Shown piece after piece: positions 15,737-25,738 of a DNA stretch of 64,000 bases (position 1 is its first letter; each line of letters opens with the position of its first letter). A program made the position numbers and the translations under genes. The notes under the pieces are model-generated. The model was not told the DNA's origin, did not search any database, and worked only from the letters and a program-made list of their open reading frames with translations. The stretch is from positions 9,341,001 to 9,405,000 of the forward strand of contig NZ_CP117866.1 of the NCBI RefSeq assembly GCF_028736035.1. The letters are read 5' to 3'. This DNA is from Streptomyces sp. T12 (GTDB lineage: Bacteria > Actinomycetota > Actinomycetes > Streptomycetales > Streptomycetaceae).

Positions 15737-18412
15737 ATGACGGAGGTACGGCCCACACAGGCCGCCTCGGCTCCCCTGTGGGAGCGTGACGAGGAACTCG
15801 CCGCCGTCGAGCGGGCCCTCGACACCCTGTGTGCCGACAAGTCCTCCTCGGGCAGCCTCCTGGTGCTCCGGGGCGAGGCGGGAATCGGCAAGACCGCGCT
15901 GCTGGCCGAAACACGCCGCACCGCCGAGGCACGCGGCTGCACGGTGTGGTCCGCCCGCGGCAGCGAGACCCTGAGTTCCGTTCCCTTCAACGTCGTACGC
16001 CAGTTGCTGCAGCCCGCGCTGCTGTCGCTGATGCCGGAAGAGGCGCGCGAGTACCTCGGCGACTGGTACGACATCGCCGGACCCGCCCTCGGCATAGCGG
16101 ACCCGGGCGAGCGCCAGGCCGACCCCCAGGGCGTGTGCGACGGCCTGGTGGCCGCCGTGCGCAGACTGGCCCGGCGCGACTGGCCGCTCGTGCTCTTGAT
16201 CGACGACGCCCACTGGGCCGACCAGGAGACCCTGCGCTGGCTCGCCGCGTTCGCCGAGCGCCTCGGCGAACAGAACGTCCTGGTCGTGGTCGCCCGCCGC
16301 CCCGGCGAGGTCAGCGGCGACAGCGCCCGCCACCTCGACGCGATCGCCGCCGCGGGCTGCTCCGTCGCCAACCTGAGCGCCCTCACCCCGGACGCGACCG
16401 CCGGCCTCACCCGCGCCACCCTGGGCACGCACGCCGACGCCCCGTTCTGCCGCGAGGTCTGGGCCGTCACCGGCGGCAACCCGTACGAGACCGTCGAACT
16501 CCTCGCCAAGGTGCAGGACAGCGAGTTCGAGCCGACCGAGTCCGCCGCCGGCGAACTGCGCGCCCTGAACCGCGCGGCGCGCGGCGGCGGCCTGGTCGCC
16601 AGGCTCAAGGACCTCGGCGTCGAGGCCACCCGGTTCGCCTGGGCGGCCGCGATCCTCGGCACCGAGATCACCGTGGACCTGGTGGCGGAGCTGGCCCAGA
16701 TGGGCACCGAGGACGCCGGGCGGTGCGCCCAACTGCTGCGCACCGCCCGCATCCTCACCGTGCCCGACCCCGCCAACCCGCAGGCGGACGACGGCGACCT
16801 GCAGTTCGTCCACCCGCTGATCGCCTCCGCCGTCTACAACTCCATCCCCGACGCCCTGCGCACCGCCATGCACGGCATCGCCGCCCGCGTCGTCACCGAC
16901 AACGGACGCGGAGCCGCGGTCGCCGCCCGCCACCTCCTGGAGGTCCACCCGGACAGCGACGAGGAACTCGTCGAGCAGCTGCGCGAGGCGGCCCGCGAAC
17001 ACCTCGGCGTCGGCGCCCCCGACGCGGCCCGCCGCTGCCTGGAGCGCGCCCTGCTGGAACCGCCCGTACCCGAGGTCCACGCGCGCGTGCTGTACGAACT
17101 CGGCTGCGCCACCCTGCTCACCGCGCCCGCCACCACCGTCGACCACCTCCAGACCGCGCTCGCCATGCCCGGCCTGGACGGCGGTGAACGCGTCGACGCC
17201 GTCTGCCGCCTCTCCCAAGCACTGCTGCACAACGACCAGCTGGAGGAGGCGGTCCGCACCGTCGAGGCGGAGGCCGCCCGGCACGAGGCCGGCCCCGCCA
17301 AACTGCGGCTGCAGGCGGTGCAGTTCATGTGGGAGGGCATCCACGCGGGCGAGGCCACCTCGCCGCGCCGTCGGGAGCGCCTCGCCGAACTCGCCCGCAC
17401 CTGCACCGGCCGGGACAACTCCGAGCGCGCCCTGCTCATGCTGCGCGGCTTCGACGCCATGGCCCGCGGCGAGAACGCCGAGGAGGTCGTCGAGGTGTGC
17501 GACCGCGCGCTCGTCAACGGCCGCCTCGCGCCGGGCCTCGGCTGGACCGACACCGAGTGGGGCATCGAGCTGCCGATGATGCTCGCCAGCGCCTACGCCT
17601 TCACCGACCGGCTCGACCGCGCCGAGACCCTCTACAACGAGGCCCTGCGCGCGTACGAGTCCGCCGGCTGGAGCGGCGGCCACCTCTCCCTGGCCCACGC
17701 CTACGTCGGCCTCGGACACCGCAGGCGCGGTCGGCTCCACGAGGCCGAGACCTCCCTGCGCAAGTCGCTGGCGCTCGCCGAGCGCGTCGGCCGCCGACTG
17801 CCCCTGCACTGGTCCGCCACCTGCAACCTCGTCGACACGCTGCTCGCCCGCGGCCATGTCGACGAGGCCTGGGAGATCGCCGAGCAGTACGGCTTCGCAC
17901 CGCCGTACCCGTCCACCATCGTCCTGCCGGACCCGCGCTCGGTCCGCGGCCGCCTGCTCCTCGCGGTCGGCCGCACCCAGGAGGGCATCAACGAACTGGA
18001 GGAGGCGGAGAAGGCGGCGGCCGTCCGCGGCCACCACAACCCGGTGCTGGTCCCCTGGGCCGTCGACCTGGCCCGCGCCCTCGCGAGCGTGGACCCGGCG
18101 CGCGCCGTCCGGCTCGCCACCGACGTCCGGCGGCACGCCGAGCGCTTCGGCACCGACACCGCCATCGGCGAGGCCCTGCGCTGCGCCGCCGCCCTGGAGA
18201 CCGGCCAGCGCGCGGTACGCCTCGCCGAACAGGCCGTCACCTATCTGGAGGCCTCGCCCTGCCAGTACGAACACGCGGCCGCCCGCGTCGAGTACGGCAT
18301 CGTCGCCCGCTCGTCCGCGGAGCTCCGGCGGGGGCTGACGCTGGCGCGGTCGTGCGGTGCGGACGGGCTGGTGGCGCAGGCGGAGACGGCGTTGCTGTCG
18401 GGCGTGGGGTGA
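15737..18412 (+). CDS. large LuxR-type (LAL) ATPase regulator lacking the C-terminal HTH
   Basis: An 891-residue STAND-type ATPase. Walker A is GEAGIGKTALL (about 46-55) and Walker B LVLLIDDAHWAD (151-162), followed by a long alpha-helical TPR-like region with repeated Ala/Leu-rich helices. These are the first two parts of the LAL family of transcription activators. Family members normally end with a LuxR helix-turn-helix of about 60 residues; this protein stops at LARSCGADGLVAQAETALLSGVG, right where that domain would begin, and the next bases belong to a convergent gene. It may act through protein contacts instead. GGGGAGG at 15723-15729 supports the ATG. Confidence 0.82.
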   Translation: MTEVRPTQAASAPLWERDEELAAVERALDTLCADKSSSGSLLVLRGEAGIGKTALLAETRRTAEARGCTVWSARGSETLSSVPFNVVRQLLQPALLSLMPEEAREYLGDWYDIAGPALGIADPGERQADPQGVCDGLVAAVRRLARRDWPLVLLIDDAHWADQETLRWLAAFAERLGEQNVLVVVARRPGEVSGDSARHLDAIAAAGCSVANLSALTPDATAGLTRATLGTHADAPFCREVWAVTGGNPYETVELLAKVQDSEFEPTESAAGELRALNRAARGGGLVARLKDLGVEATRFAWAAAILGTEITVDLVAELAQMGTEDAGRCAQLLRTARILTVPDPANPQADDGDLQFVHPLIASAVYNSIPDALRTAMHGIAARVVTDNGRGAAVAARHLLEVHPDSDEELVEQLREAAREHLGVGAPDAARRCLERALLEPPVPEVHARVLYELGCATLLTAPATTVDHLQTALAMPGLDGGERVDAVCRLSQALLHNDQLEEAVRTVEAEAARHEAGPAKLRLQAVQFMWEGIHAGEATSPRRRERLAELARTCTGRDNSERALLMLRGFDAMARGENAEEVVEVCDRALVNGRLAPGLGWTDTEWGIELPMMLASAYAFTDRLDRAETLYNEALRAYESAGWSGGHLSLAHAYVGLGHRRRGRLHEAETSLRKSLALAERVGRRLPLHWSATCNLVDTLLARGHVDEAWEIAEQYGFAPPYPSTIVLPDPRSVRGRLLLAVGRTQEGINELEEAEKAAAVRGHHNPVLVPWAVDLARALASVDPARAVRLATDVRRHAERFGTDTAIGEALRCAAALETGQRAVRLAEQAVTYLEASPCQYEHAAARVEYGIVARSSAELRRGLTLARSCGADGLVAQAETALLSGVG

Positions 18413-18418
18413 GACGGG

Positions 18419-19210
18419 TCAGAGGGCCAGCAGCTGATCGGTGACCGCGGCCAGCCGCTTGCGCACTTCGGGGTCGTACGTCCCCTCGTGCGCCCGGGAC
18501 GGGCTCGTGCCGTCGAAGTAGGCGCCCGTGCCCAGGTCCTGGGTCGCCAGGGCCAGGACGCCCGGGGCGCCGTCGGCCACCGTGTTCCAGGGGGTGACCC
18601 CGCCTTCGCGCACCATCGCCGTGTCCATGAAGGTCGCCGGGTGGAGCACGTTCACGGTGACACCGGTGTCCGCCAACTCCTCGGCGAGGGCGAAGGTATG
18701 GGCCGCCAGGGCGAATTTGGCTCGCCGGTACGCCGCGAAGCCGTCGTATCCGCGTCGGAACTCGACGTCGTCGAAGTCGAGGGGTTCCTGGCCGACCGAG
18801 CCGACGTTGACGATCCGGGCGGGCGTGTTCGCACGCAGTACCGGGAGCAGGGCGCGCGTCAGCGCCACCGGTGCCAAGTAGTTGACGGCGAGCCGTAGTT
18901 CGTGTCCGTCGACGCTCAGCTCGCGTCCCGTGCCGGGGGCGCCCGCTCCCACGCCCGCGTTGTTGATCAGCACGTCCAGGTCGGGATGCGCGTCGGCGAC
19001 ATGGGCGCCCAACTCGCGCACCTGCGTCAGCGAGGCCAGATCGGCGACGAACCCCTCGGCGTCGCCCTCGGTGCGCAGCTCCTCGACCAGCTGCTCCGTA
19101 CGGCCCGGATCGCGCCCGTGCGCGAGGACGACGTGCCCCGAGCGGACCAGCTCGAAGGCTACGTACCGGCCGAGACCGGAGGTGGCGCCGGTGATCAGAA
19201 TCGTGGACAT
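18419..19210 (-). CDS. short-chain dehydrogenase/reductase
   Basis: A 263-residue NAD(P)-dependent oxidoreductase. TGATSGLGRYVA is the nucleotide-binding motif, NNAGVG the structural motif, and a YRRAKFA segment supplies the catalytic Tyr and Lys at about residues 155-160; a Ser lies in VNVGSVGQ upstream. The group resembles retinol dehydrogenase-like SDRs with broad carbonyl substrates. No pathway context is clear: it is convergent with the LAL gene and lies 64 bp beyond the end of pcaL on the same strand. The ATG at 19210 is preferred; an in-frame ATG 30 bp upstream exists. Confidence 0.85.
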   Translation of the reverse strand: MSTILITGATSGLGRYVAFELVRSGHVVLAHGRDPGRTEQLVEELRTEGDAEGFVADLASLTQVRELGAHVADAHPDLDVLINNAGVGAGAPGTGRELSVDGHELRLAVNYLAPVALTRALLPVLRANTPARIVNVGSVGQEPLDFDDVEFRRGYDGFAAYRRAKFALAAHTFALAEELADTGVTVNVLHPATFMDTAMVREGGVTPWNTVADGAPGVLALATQDLGTGAYFDGTSPSRAHEGTYDPEVRKRLAAVTDQLLAL

Positions 19211-19274
19211 GCCTCCACCGTAGACACGTGATGGAGGCATGCGCGAGATGCTGCTGAAGCTACGACCAGCAGGG

Positions 19275-20393
19275 TCACCCTTCCTCTTCCGCGAGCACCC
19301 GCTGGGCCGCCGCGAACGCCGAGTTCGCCGCCGGAACCCCGCAGTACACGGCCGTCTGCAGCAGTACGGCGCCGATCTCCTCCGGCGTCAGCCCGTTGCG
19401 CCGGGCCGCCCGCACATGCATGGCCAGCTCGTCGTAGTGGCCGTGCGCGACCAGCGCCGTCAGGGTGATCATGCTGCGCTCACGGCGGGTGAGCGTGGGG
19501 TCGGTCCAGATCTCACCCCAGGCGTAGCGCGAGATGAAGTCCTGGAAGCGCGCGGTGAAGGTGGTCTGCCGGGCCTGCGCCCGGTCGACGTGGGCGTCGC
19601 CGAGCACCTCGCGCCGCACTTCCATTCCCCGCATGGCGCCCTGGTCGAAGTGTGCGCGCAGGGCCGTCAGCACGGCCTCCGGACACTGCGCCGGTGCCAG
19701 ATGCGAGGCCCCCGGAATCTCGACGAGCGCGGCACCGGGCACGGCGTCCGCGATCTCCCGCAGATGCGCGGGCGGGGTCGCGGGGTCCTCGCGTCCGGCG
19801 ATCAGCAGGGTCGGCGAGGAGATCTCCGGCAGGCGGTCCCGCAGGTCGAAGGCGGCGAGCGCGTCACAGCAGGCGGCGTACCCGGCCGGATCGGCGTCCC
19901 GGTGGTCCTGGACCAGCTCCGGCACGGTGAACCCGGGCGTGAACCAGCGGGCGTTCGCGTTCTCGGCGAGCCCCGACAGCCCTTCGCGTCGCACCAGCGC
20001 GGCCCGTTCCTCCCACGGCTTCGCACCGTTGAAGTGCGCCGACGAACAGATCACCGCCAGGGAGTCGACCCGCTCCGGGTGGTGCACGGCGAGATGCAGC
20101 CCCACCGCACCGCCGAGCGAGACACCCGCGTACGCGAACCGCTCGATGCCGAGCAAGTCGGCGAGCGTGAGCACCAGGCGGGCGAGGTCACCGACGGTGG
20201 CGCCCGCCCCGATGAGGTCGGCGGCGGATCCGCCGTGCCCCGGCAGGTCCCAGCGCACCACCCGATGGGTGATCGACAGCTCGGGCGCGACCTTGTCCCA
20301 GAGGGCGTACGACGTCCCGAGCGAGGGTCCGAGCAGCAGCGGGGGAGCGGAAGTGGGCCCTTCGGTCCGGTGGTTGAGGAGTTTGTGGGTCAA
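19275..20393 (-). CDS. pcaL: PcaL: fused 3-oxoadipate enol-lactonase / 4-carboxymuconolactone decarboxylase
   Basis: A 372-residue bifunctional enzyme for two consecutive steps of protocatechuate breakdown. Residues 1-250 are an alpha/beta hydrolase (enol-lactonase, PcaD) with nucleophile Ser92 in AGVSLGG. Residues about 255-372 are the carboxymuconolactone decarboxylase (PcaC), with DPTLTRRERSMITLTALVAHGH and HVRAARRNGLTPEEI. Such PcaL fusions are known from actinobacteria. The TTG start at 20393 overlaps the pcaB stop (TTGA); it is the last gene of the pcaIJFHGBL operon. Confidence 0.93.
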   Translation of the reverse strand: MTHKLLNHRTEGPTSAPPLLLGPSLGTSYALWDKVAPELSITHRVVRWDLPGHGGSAADLIGAGATVGDLARLVLTLADLLGIERFAYAGVSLGGAVGLHLAVHHPERVDSLAVICSSAHFNGAKPWEERAALVRREGLSGLAENANARWFTPGFTVPELVQDHRDADPAGYAACCDALAAFDLRDRLPEISSPTLLIAGREDPATPPAHLREIADAVPGAALVEIPGASHLAPAQCPEAVLTALRAHFDQGAMRGMEVRREVLGDAHVDRAQARQTTFTARFQDFISRYAWGEIWTDPTLTRRERSMITLTALVAHGHYDELAMHVRAARRNGLTPEEIGAVLLQTAVYCGVPAANSAFAAAQRVLAEEEG

Positions 20394-21688
20394 CGTCGCT
20401 CCAGAGCACGGTCGGTGAGGGTTCCGGCGGAGCCGGTGTAGTGGGTGGGATCGAGGTCGACGTCCGCCAGCTCGGGTGCCTCGGCGAGCGGGCGTCCCTC
20501 GGACGCCAGCCGGGTGAGCAGTTCCTTGGCGCGGGCCCGGCCCAGCACCGGGGCCAGCTCGGCGGAGAGCCGCTCGGAGACGATCAACCCGTGGGTGAGA
20601 TCCAGGTGTTCCCGCATCACGTCGGCCCGCACCCGCAGCCCCTCGGCCAGCTCGACCGCGTCCCGCGCGGCCCCGCCGACCAGTCGCAGCAGCTCGCGCA
20701 GCGGCTCCCACTCGGCGTGCCAGGCCCCGGCCGGCCGTTCGTCCTCCGCGGTCAGCGACCCGTACAGGGTGGCCGCGAGCTGCGGCGCCCGCCGTGCGGC
20801 GGATGCGATGAGGGTGGACCGTACGGGATTGGACTTGTGCGGCATGGCCGACGACCCGCCGCCACTGCCCTCCGCGACCTCGGCGATCTCGGTGCGGGAG
20901 AGGGTCAGGACGTCCACGGCGATCTTGCCGAGCGCGCCCGCCGCGAAGGCGAGGCAGCCGGCGAGATCGGCGATGGGCGTCCGCAGGGTGTGCCACGGCA
21001 GATCGGGCGCCCGCAGGCCGAGCTCGCGGGCGTACGCCGCCGGAGGCGCGGTCGGATCGCTCGCGCCGTACGCCCCGAAGGCCGCCAACGTCCCCGCCGC
21101 ACCCCCGAGTTGGGCGGGCAGCGAGTCCCGTACGGCCTCCACCCGGTCCCGCGCGTCCAGCACCAGCGACCGCCACCCGGCCGCCTTCAGCCCGAACGTC
21201 GTCGGTACGGCGTGCTGGGTGAGCGTCCGTCCCGGCATCGCGGTGTCGCGGTGCTCGGCGGCCAGCCGGGCCAGCGCCCGCTCCGTACGGCCGAGGTCGC
21301 CGAGGACCAGGTCGAGCGTGCGCACGGCGACCAGCATCGTCGCCGTGTCCATGATGTCCTGGCTGGTCGCGCCCCGGTGGACGCAGGGGCCGTACGCGTC
21401 ACCGACCGCCTTCGTCAGATCAGCGACCAGGGGGATGACCGGGTTGCCGCCGGCACGGGCCCGCTCGGCTAGGGACCGTACGTCGAATCGGCCGGCGTCC
21501 GCCGCCTCCGTCACCGCGGCCGCCGCCTCGGCCGGGGCGAGGCCGAGGGCTGCCTGGGCCCGGGTGAGGGCGGCCTCCGCGTCGAGCAGGGCCTGGAGAT
21601 AGGCCGTGTCGCCGGTCGCGTGGGCGGCGGGGGAGCCTGCCCACCCGGGGGCGAGCAGGCCGGTGTCGTCGGAATCGACAGAAGTCAC
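20390..21688 (-). CDS. pcaB: 3-carboxy-cis,cis-muconate cycloisomerase
   Basis: A 432-residue member of the fumarase/aspartase superfamily. PcaB converts 3-carboxymuconate to 4-carboxymuconolactone. The superfamily signature GSSAMPHKSNPV is present at about residue 280, with the upstream HRGATSQDIMDTA and TLTQHAVPTTFG blocks typical of the PcaB/adenylosuccinate lyase group. The GTG start at 21688 overlaps the pcaG stop by 4 bp, and its own stop overlaps the pcaL start, so translation of the three genes is coupled. Confidence 0.93.
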   Translation of the reverse strand: MTSVDSDDTGLLAPGWAGSPAAHATGDTAYLQALLDAEAALTRAQAALGLAPAEAAAAVTEAADAGRFDVRSLAERARAGGNPVIPLVADLTKAVGDAYGPCVHRGATSQDIMDTATMLVAVRTLDLVLGDLGRTERALARLAAEHRDTAMPGRTLTQHAVPTTFGLKAAGWRSLVLDARDRVEAVRDSLPAQLGGAAGTLAAFGAYGASDPTAPPAAYARELGLRAPDLPWHTLRTPIADLAGCLAFAAGALGKIAVDVLTLSRTEIAEVAEGSGGGSSAMPHKSNPVRSTLIASAARRAPQLAATLYGSLTAEDERPAGAWHAEWEPLRELLRLVGGAARDAVELAEGLRVRADVMREHLDLTHGLIVSERLSAELAPVLGRARAKELLTRLASEGRPLAEAPELADVDLDPTHYTGSAGTLTDRALERR

Positions 21689-22290
21689 TGGAACTCCAGG
21701 AAGACCGTCTCGCCTTCGCCCTGAAGGCGGATGTCGAAACGGTAGGTGCCATCGCCCCGGTCCTCGGCGATCAGCGTGTCGCGGCGCGCCCCGTCCAGCC
21801 GGGCGAGCAGCGGGTCGGCGGCCAGCGCCGCGTCGTCGCCCGGCAGATAGATCCGGGTGTACAGGTGCACCAGCAGCCCGCGCGCGAACACGCACACACT
21901 GATGTACGGCGCGCTCTGCCCGCGCGCCCCCGGCCGCAGCGTCCGTGCGCTCCAGTGGCCGTTGGCATCCGTCTGGATCCGCCCCCAGCCGGTGAACTCC
22001 ACGCCGTTGCGGCCCAGGAAGCCGCCGCTTGCCGGGTCGCGCCGCATCGAGCCGTCGACCTGCGGGACGTTGCCGTCCGGGTCGGCACCCCACAGCTCCA
22101 CGAACGCGTCCGGCAGCGGGTTGCCCTCGCCGTCGTGGACGTACCCCTGAAGCGTGATCGTGTCGGGGTGGCCGAGCGGGGCGATGTCGCCGCCGCCCGG
22201 GAAGGGCAGGGCGTGGCCGTAGAAGGGGCCCACCGTGTGCGACGGGGTCGGGAGCACGGTCTCGGGACGGCTCGTGTCGATCTTCGTCAT
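21685..22290 (-). CDS. pcaG: protocatechuate 3,4-dioxygenase alpha subunit
   Basis: A 201-residue subunit of the Fe(III) intradiol dioxygenase that opens protocatechuate to 3-carboxy-cis,cis-muconate. Family blocks seen: PSHTVGPFYGHALPF, LQGYVHDGEGNPLPDAFVELW, and GFVxGRI-like ring segments; YISVCVFARGLLVHLYTRIY aligns with the subunit core. The alpha subunit lacks the iron ligands, which the beta subunit provides. It starts 6 bp after the pcaH stop and overlaps pcaB by 4 bp. Confidence 0.93.
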   Translation of the reverse strand: MTKIDTSRPETVLPTPSHTVGPFYGHALPFPGGGDIAPLGHPDTITLQGYVHDGEGNPLPDAFVELWGADPDGNVPQVDGSMRRDPASGGFLGRNGVEFTGWGRIQTDANGHWSARTLRPGARGQSAPYISVCVFARGLLVHLYTRIYLPGDDAALAADPLLARLDGARRDTLIAEDRGDGTYRFDIRLQGEGETVFLEFQ

Positions 22291-22296
22291 GGCAGG

Positions 22297-23070
22297 TCAG
22301 CGCCCTTCTTCGATCCAGGTGGCGTTCGGCCCGTCGAGCACGATGTCCCAGTGGTAGCCCATCGAGAACTCCGGCACCGACAGGCTGTGGTCGTAGGTCG
22401 CGACCAGCCGCTGGCGGGCCGCGTCGTCCGTCACCGACTGGATGATCGGGTCGTACGGGAACAGCGGGTCGCTCGGGAAGTACATCTGCGTCACGAGCCG
22501 CTGGGTGAACGCCGTGCCGAAGAGCGAGAAGTGGATGTGTGCCGGCCGCCAGGCGTTGACGTGCTGGCGCCACGGGTACGGGCCCGGCTGGACGGTGGTG
22601 AACTCGTAGAAGCCCCTGTCATCCGTCAGGGTGCGGCCGACGCCGGTGAAGTTGGGGTCCAGCGGGGCGTCGTGCTGCTCGCGCTGGTGGGCGTAGCGGC
22701 CCGCCGAGTTCGCCTGCCAGATCTCGATGAGCTGGCCGCGGATCGGGCGTCCGTCGCGGTCCAGCAGCCGGCCGGAGACGGTGATGCGCTCACCGATCGG
22801 CTCGCCGTTGTGCTGCTTGGTGAGGTCGTTGTCGATCTCGGTGATGTCCCGCTCGCCGAAGGCGGGGGAGGACAGCTCCACCAGCTCCGGGTCCTTGGAG
22901 ACGTCGATCGCGATCGGCGGCTGCTTGGGGTGGCGCAGGACCGAGGAGCGGTACGGCGTGTAGTCGCGCCGCGGGTGGTGCTCGACGGGGGCTCCGTCGG
23001 CGACCCGCTTCTCGTACGCGGCGTGCTCGGCCGCGATCTCCTGGTCGATGTCATGTTGCGTGAGAGTCAT
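22297..23070 (-). CDS. pcaH: protocatechuate 3,4-dioxygenase beta subunit
   Basis: A 257-residue catalytic subunit of protocatechuate 3,4-dioxygenase. The Fe(III) ligands are visible: Tyr126 in SAGRYAHQ, Tyr165 in GPYPWRQH, and His178 and His180 in NAWRPAHIHFS. The PDPxDxxF-like RRDYTPYRSSVLRHP N-terminal block is also typical. It cleaves the ring between the two hydroxyl groups. The gene lies 20 bp downstream of pcaF and 6 bp upstream of pcaG in the operon. Confidence 0.95.
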   Translation of the reverse strand: MTLTQHDIDQEIAAEHAAYEKRVADGAPVEHHPRRDYTPYRSSVLRHPKQPPIAIDVSKDPELVELSSPAFGERDITEIDNDLTKQHNGEPIGERITVSGRLLDRDGRPIRGQLIEIWQANSAGRYAHQREQHDAPLDPNFTGVGRTLTDDRGFYEFTTVQPGPYPWRQHVNAWRPAHIHFSLFGTAFTQRLVTQMYFPSDPLFPYDPIIQSVTDDAARQRLVATYDHSLSVPEFSMGYHWDIVLDGPNATWIEEGR

Positions 23071-23090
23071 GAGGGTTCCTCGGGGGGTTC

Positions 23091-24293
23091 TTAGCGCTCC
23101 AGGACGAGGGCGAGGCCCTGGCCGACGCCGATGCAGAGGGTGGCGACGCCGGTTCCGCTGCCCTTGCGGGCGAGTTGGTGGGCGACGGTGCCGGCGAGGC
23201 GGGCACCGGAGGCGCCGAGTGGGTGACCGAGGGCGATGGCGCCGCCCTGGGGGTTGAGGACGGCCGGGTCGAACTCGGGCCATTCGGCGACGCAGCCCAG
23301 GACCTGGGCGGCGAAGGCCTCGTTGAGTTCGAGGACGTCCAGGTCGGCGAATCCCTTGCCGGCCTTGGCGAGGGCGCGGTTGACGGCTTCGACGGGGGCG
23401 AGCCCGAAGTAGTCGGGGTCGAGCGCGTTGACACCGGACGCGGAGATCCGCGCGAGCGGCTCGCGGCCGGTCGCGGCGAGACCCTCCTCGTCGACCAACA
23501 GCAGTGCCGCGGCGCCGTCGTTGAGCGGAGACGCGTTGCCCGCGGTGACCGTGCCTCCGGAGGTCCGGAACGACGGCTTCAGCTTCGCCATCGCCTCCAG
23601 CGAGGCGTCCGGCCGTACGCATTCGTCCGCGCCGAAGACGACCGGCTCACCCTTGCGCTGCGGGATCGGTACGGGGGCGAGTTCGGCGGCGAACAGGCCC
23701 GCCTGCTGGGCGCGCGCGGCCTTGTGGTGGGAGGCGAGGGCGAACTCGTCCTGCTGCTCGCGGCTGATCTTGTGCTTCTCCGCGATGAGCTCGGCCGATT
23801 CGCCGAGTGGGATGGTCCACTGCGGTGACATCCTCGGGTTGACCATGCGCCAGCCCAGGGTGGTGGAGTACAGCTCGGTGTGCCCGGCCGGGAAGGGCCT
23901 GTCGGACTTGGGCAGCACGTACGGCGCCCGGGTCATCGACTCCACCCCGCCGGCCACGGCGATGGAGGCGTCGCCGACCGCGATGGCGCGGGCCGCCTGG
24001 ATGACCGCTTCGAGGCCGGAGGCGCACAGGCGGTTGACGGTCACGCCGGGCACGGACGTGGGGAGCCCGGCGAGGAGGGCGGCCATGCGGGCGACGTTGC
24101 GGTTCTCCTCGCCGGCGCCGTTGGCGTTGCCGAAGTAGACGTCCTCGATCCGGGACGGGTCCAGGTCGGGGGTCCGGGCGAGGAGTTCGCGGATGGCGTG
24201 GGCGCCGAGGTCGTCCGGGCGGACGGAGGCGAGGGCGCCGTTGTAGCGGCCGACCGGGGTGCGGACCGCGTCGACGATGTACACCGGGTTCAC
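23091..24293 (-). CDS. pcaF: 3-oxoadipyl-CoA thiolase
   Basis: A 400-residue thiolase that cleaves 3-oxoadipyl-CoA to succinyl-CoA and acetyl-CoA, the last step of the pathway. The nucleophilic Cys90 lies in [12 protein letters not shown], the His in [12 protein letters not shown], and the second Cys in TLCIGVGQG. The GTG start at 24293 is chosen because it overlaps the pcaJ stop by 4 bp and begins the conserved [17 protein letters not shown]; the longer open frame upstream is a shadow of pcaJ. Confidence 0.94.
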   Translation of the reverse strand: MNPVYIVDAVRTPVGRYNGALASVRPDDLGAHAIRELLARTPDLDPSRIEDVYFGNANGAGEENRNVARMAALLAGLPTSVPGVTVNRLCASGLEAVIQAARAIAVGDASIAVAGGVESMTRAPYVLPKSDRPFPAGHTELYSTTLGWRMVNPRMSPQWTIPLGESAELIAEKHKISREQQDEFALASHHKAARAQQAGLFAAELAPVPIPQRKGEPVVFGADECVRPDASLEAMAKLKPSFRTSGGTVTAGNASPLNDGAAALLLVDEEGLAATGREPLARISASGVNALDPDYFGLAPVEAVNRALAKAGKGFADLDVLELNEAFAAQVLGCVAEWPEFDPAVLNPQGGAIALGHPLGASGARLAGTVAHQLARKGSGTGVATLCIGVGQGLALVLER

Positions 24294-24934
24294 AGCAGGG
24301 CCTCCGCGATCGTCAGCTTGGCGTCGGTCCTGGCGATGATCTCGTCGACGGCCACGCCGGGCGCGACCTCGGTCAGCACCAGCCCGTCGGGTGTCACGTC
24401 GATGACGCCCAGGTCGGTGATGATCCGGTTCACGCAGGCCTTGCCCGTGAGCGGCAGCGCGCACTCGGTGAGGATCTTCGCCGAGCCGTCCTTGGCGGTG
24501 TGGGTCATCACCACGATGACCGTGCGGGCCCCGTGGACCAGGTCCATCGCCCCGCCGATCCCGGTGATCATCTTGCCGGGGATGGCCCAGTTCGCCAGGT
24601 CACCGGCCCGCGAGACCTGCATCGCGCCCAGCACGGCCACATCGATGTGCCCGCCCCGGATCATCGAGAACGACAGCGCCGAGTCGAAGAAGGACGCCCC
24701 CGGCAGCACGGTGACGGTCTCCTTGCCCGCGTTGATCAGATCGGGGTCGACCTGATCCTCGGCCGGGTAGGGGCCGGTGCCCAGGATGCCGTTCTCGGAC
24801 TCCAGGATCACCTCCACGCCCTCGGGCAGATAGTTCGGGATCAGTGTCGGCAGCCCGATGCCGAGGTTGACGTACTGCCCGTCCTGAAGCTCGCGTGCGG
24901 CCCGCGCGGCCATCTCTTCCCGCGTCCATGCCAT
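24290..24934 (-). CDS. pcaJ: 3-oxoadipate CoA-transferase subunit B
   Basis: A 214-residue beta subunit that, with PcaI, moves CoA from succinyl-CoA to 3-oxoadipate. The active-site glutamate lies in LESENGILG (ESENG motif), and [11 protein letters not shown] is the N-terminal block of the family. It starts 2 bp after the pcaI stop and overlaps the pcaF start. Confidence 0.94.
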   Translation of the reverse strand: MAWTREEMAARAARELQDGQYVNLGIGLPTLIPNYLPEGVEVILESENGILGTGPYPAEDQVDPDLINAGKETVTVLPGASFFDSALSFSMIRGGHIDVAVLGAMQVSRAGDLANWAIPGKMITGIGGAMDLVHGARTVIVVMTHTAKDGSAKILTECALPLTGKACVNRIITDLGVIDVTPDGLVLTEVAPGVAVDEIIARTDAKLTIAEALL

Positions 24935-24936
24935 GA

Positions 24937-25716
24937 CTAGCTCACCGTCCCTCGTGCCGAAGGCGCGGAAACCGTGCGCCGCTCGATCTGCTTGTCCGCC
25001 GCCTGCTCCGGGGTGAGCGCGATGACCCGCTGCACGAAGATCCCGGGCAGATGCACCGCGTCCGGATCGAGCTCGCCGGGCTCGACGAGTTCCTCCACCT
25101 CGGCGATCGTCACCCGTCCCGCCATGGCGGCGAGGGGGTTGAAGTTCCGGGTGGACTTGTTGAAGACCAGGTTGCCGTGCCGGTCGCCCTTCGCCGCCCG
25201 GACGAGGGCGAAGTCGGTACGGATACCTCGTTCCATCACATACTCGACGCCGTCGAACTCCCGCACCTCCTTCGGCGGCGAGGCGAGCGCGACGCCGCCC
25301 TGGCCGTCGTAACGCCAGGGCAGCCCGCCGTCGGCGACCTGTGTACCCACCCCGGCCGGCGTGAAGAACGCGGGGATCCCGGCGCCGCCCGCCCGGAGCC
25401 GCTCGGCGAGCGTGCCCTGCGGGATCATCTCGACCTCCAGCTCACCGGCCAGGTACTGGCGGGCGAACTCCTTGTTGGCGCCGATGTAGGAGCCGGTCAC
25501 GCGGGCGATCCGCCCGGCCGCCAGCAGGATCGCGAGGCCGGAGTCCATCGCCCCGCAGTTGTTGGAGACGACCGACAGTCCGCCGGTGCCCTGCTCGTAC
25601 AGGGCCTGGATGAGCACGTTCGGCACACCACTCAGCCCGAAACCGCCCACCGCGAGCGAAGCGCCCTCGGGCACATCGGCCACTGCCTCAGCGGCTGTGG
25701 CGACCACCTTGTCCAT
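24937..25716 (-). CDS. pcaI: 3-oxoadipate CoA-transferase subunit A
   Basis: A 259-residue alpha subunit of the succinyl-CoA:3-oxoadipate CoA-transferase. [13 protein letters not shown] is the CoA-binding glycine loop, and [12 protein letters not shown] is a conserved family block. It is the first gene of the pca operon. The ATG at 25716 is chosen over a TTG seven codons upstream, since that longer version would run almost into the TACTCAG palindrome that probably controls the promoter. Confidence 0.93.
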   Translation of the reverse strand: MDKVVATAAEAVADVPEGASLAVGGFGLSGVPNVLIQALYEQGTGGLSVVSNNCGAMDSGLAILLAAGRIARVTGSYIGANKEFARQYLAGELEVEMIPQGTLAERLRAGGAGIPAFFTPAGVGTQVADGGLPWRYDGQGGVALASPPKEVREFDGVEYVMERGIRTDFALVRAAKGDRHGNLVFNKSTRNFNPLAAMAGRVTIAEVEELVEPGELDPDAVHLPGIFVQRVIALTPEQAADKQIERRTVSAPSARGTVS

Positions 25717-25738
25717 CCGTAAGCCCCATCTCTCCAAT

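Noticed and set aside
15530..18274. A continuous minus-strand open frame extending the anmK-linked transporter upstream across the LAL gene
   Set aside because: The extension is the antisense of the LAL ATPase; the transporter begins at the conserved MHS N-terminus at 15529.
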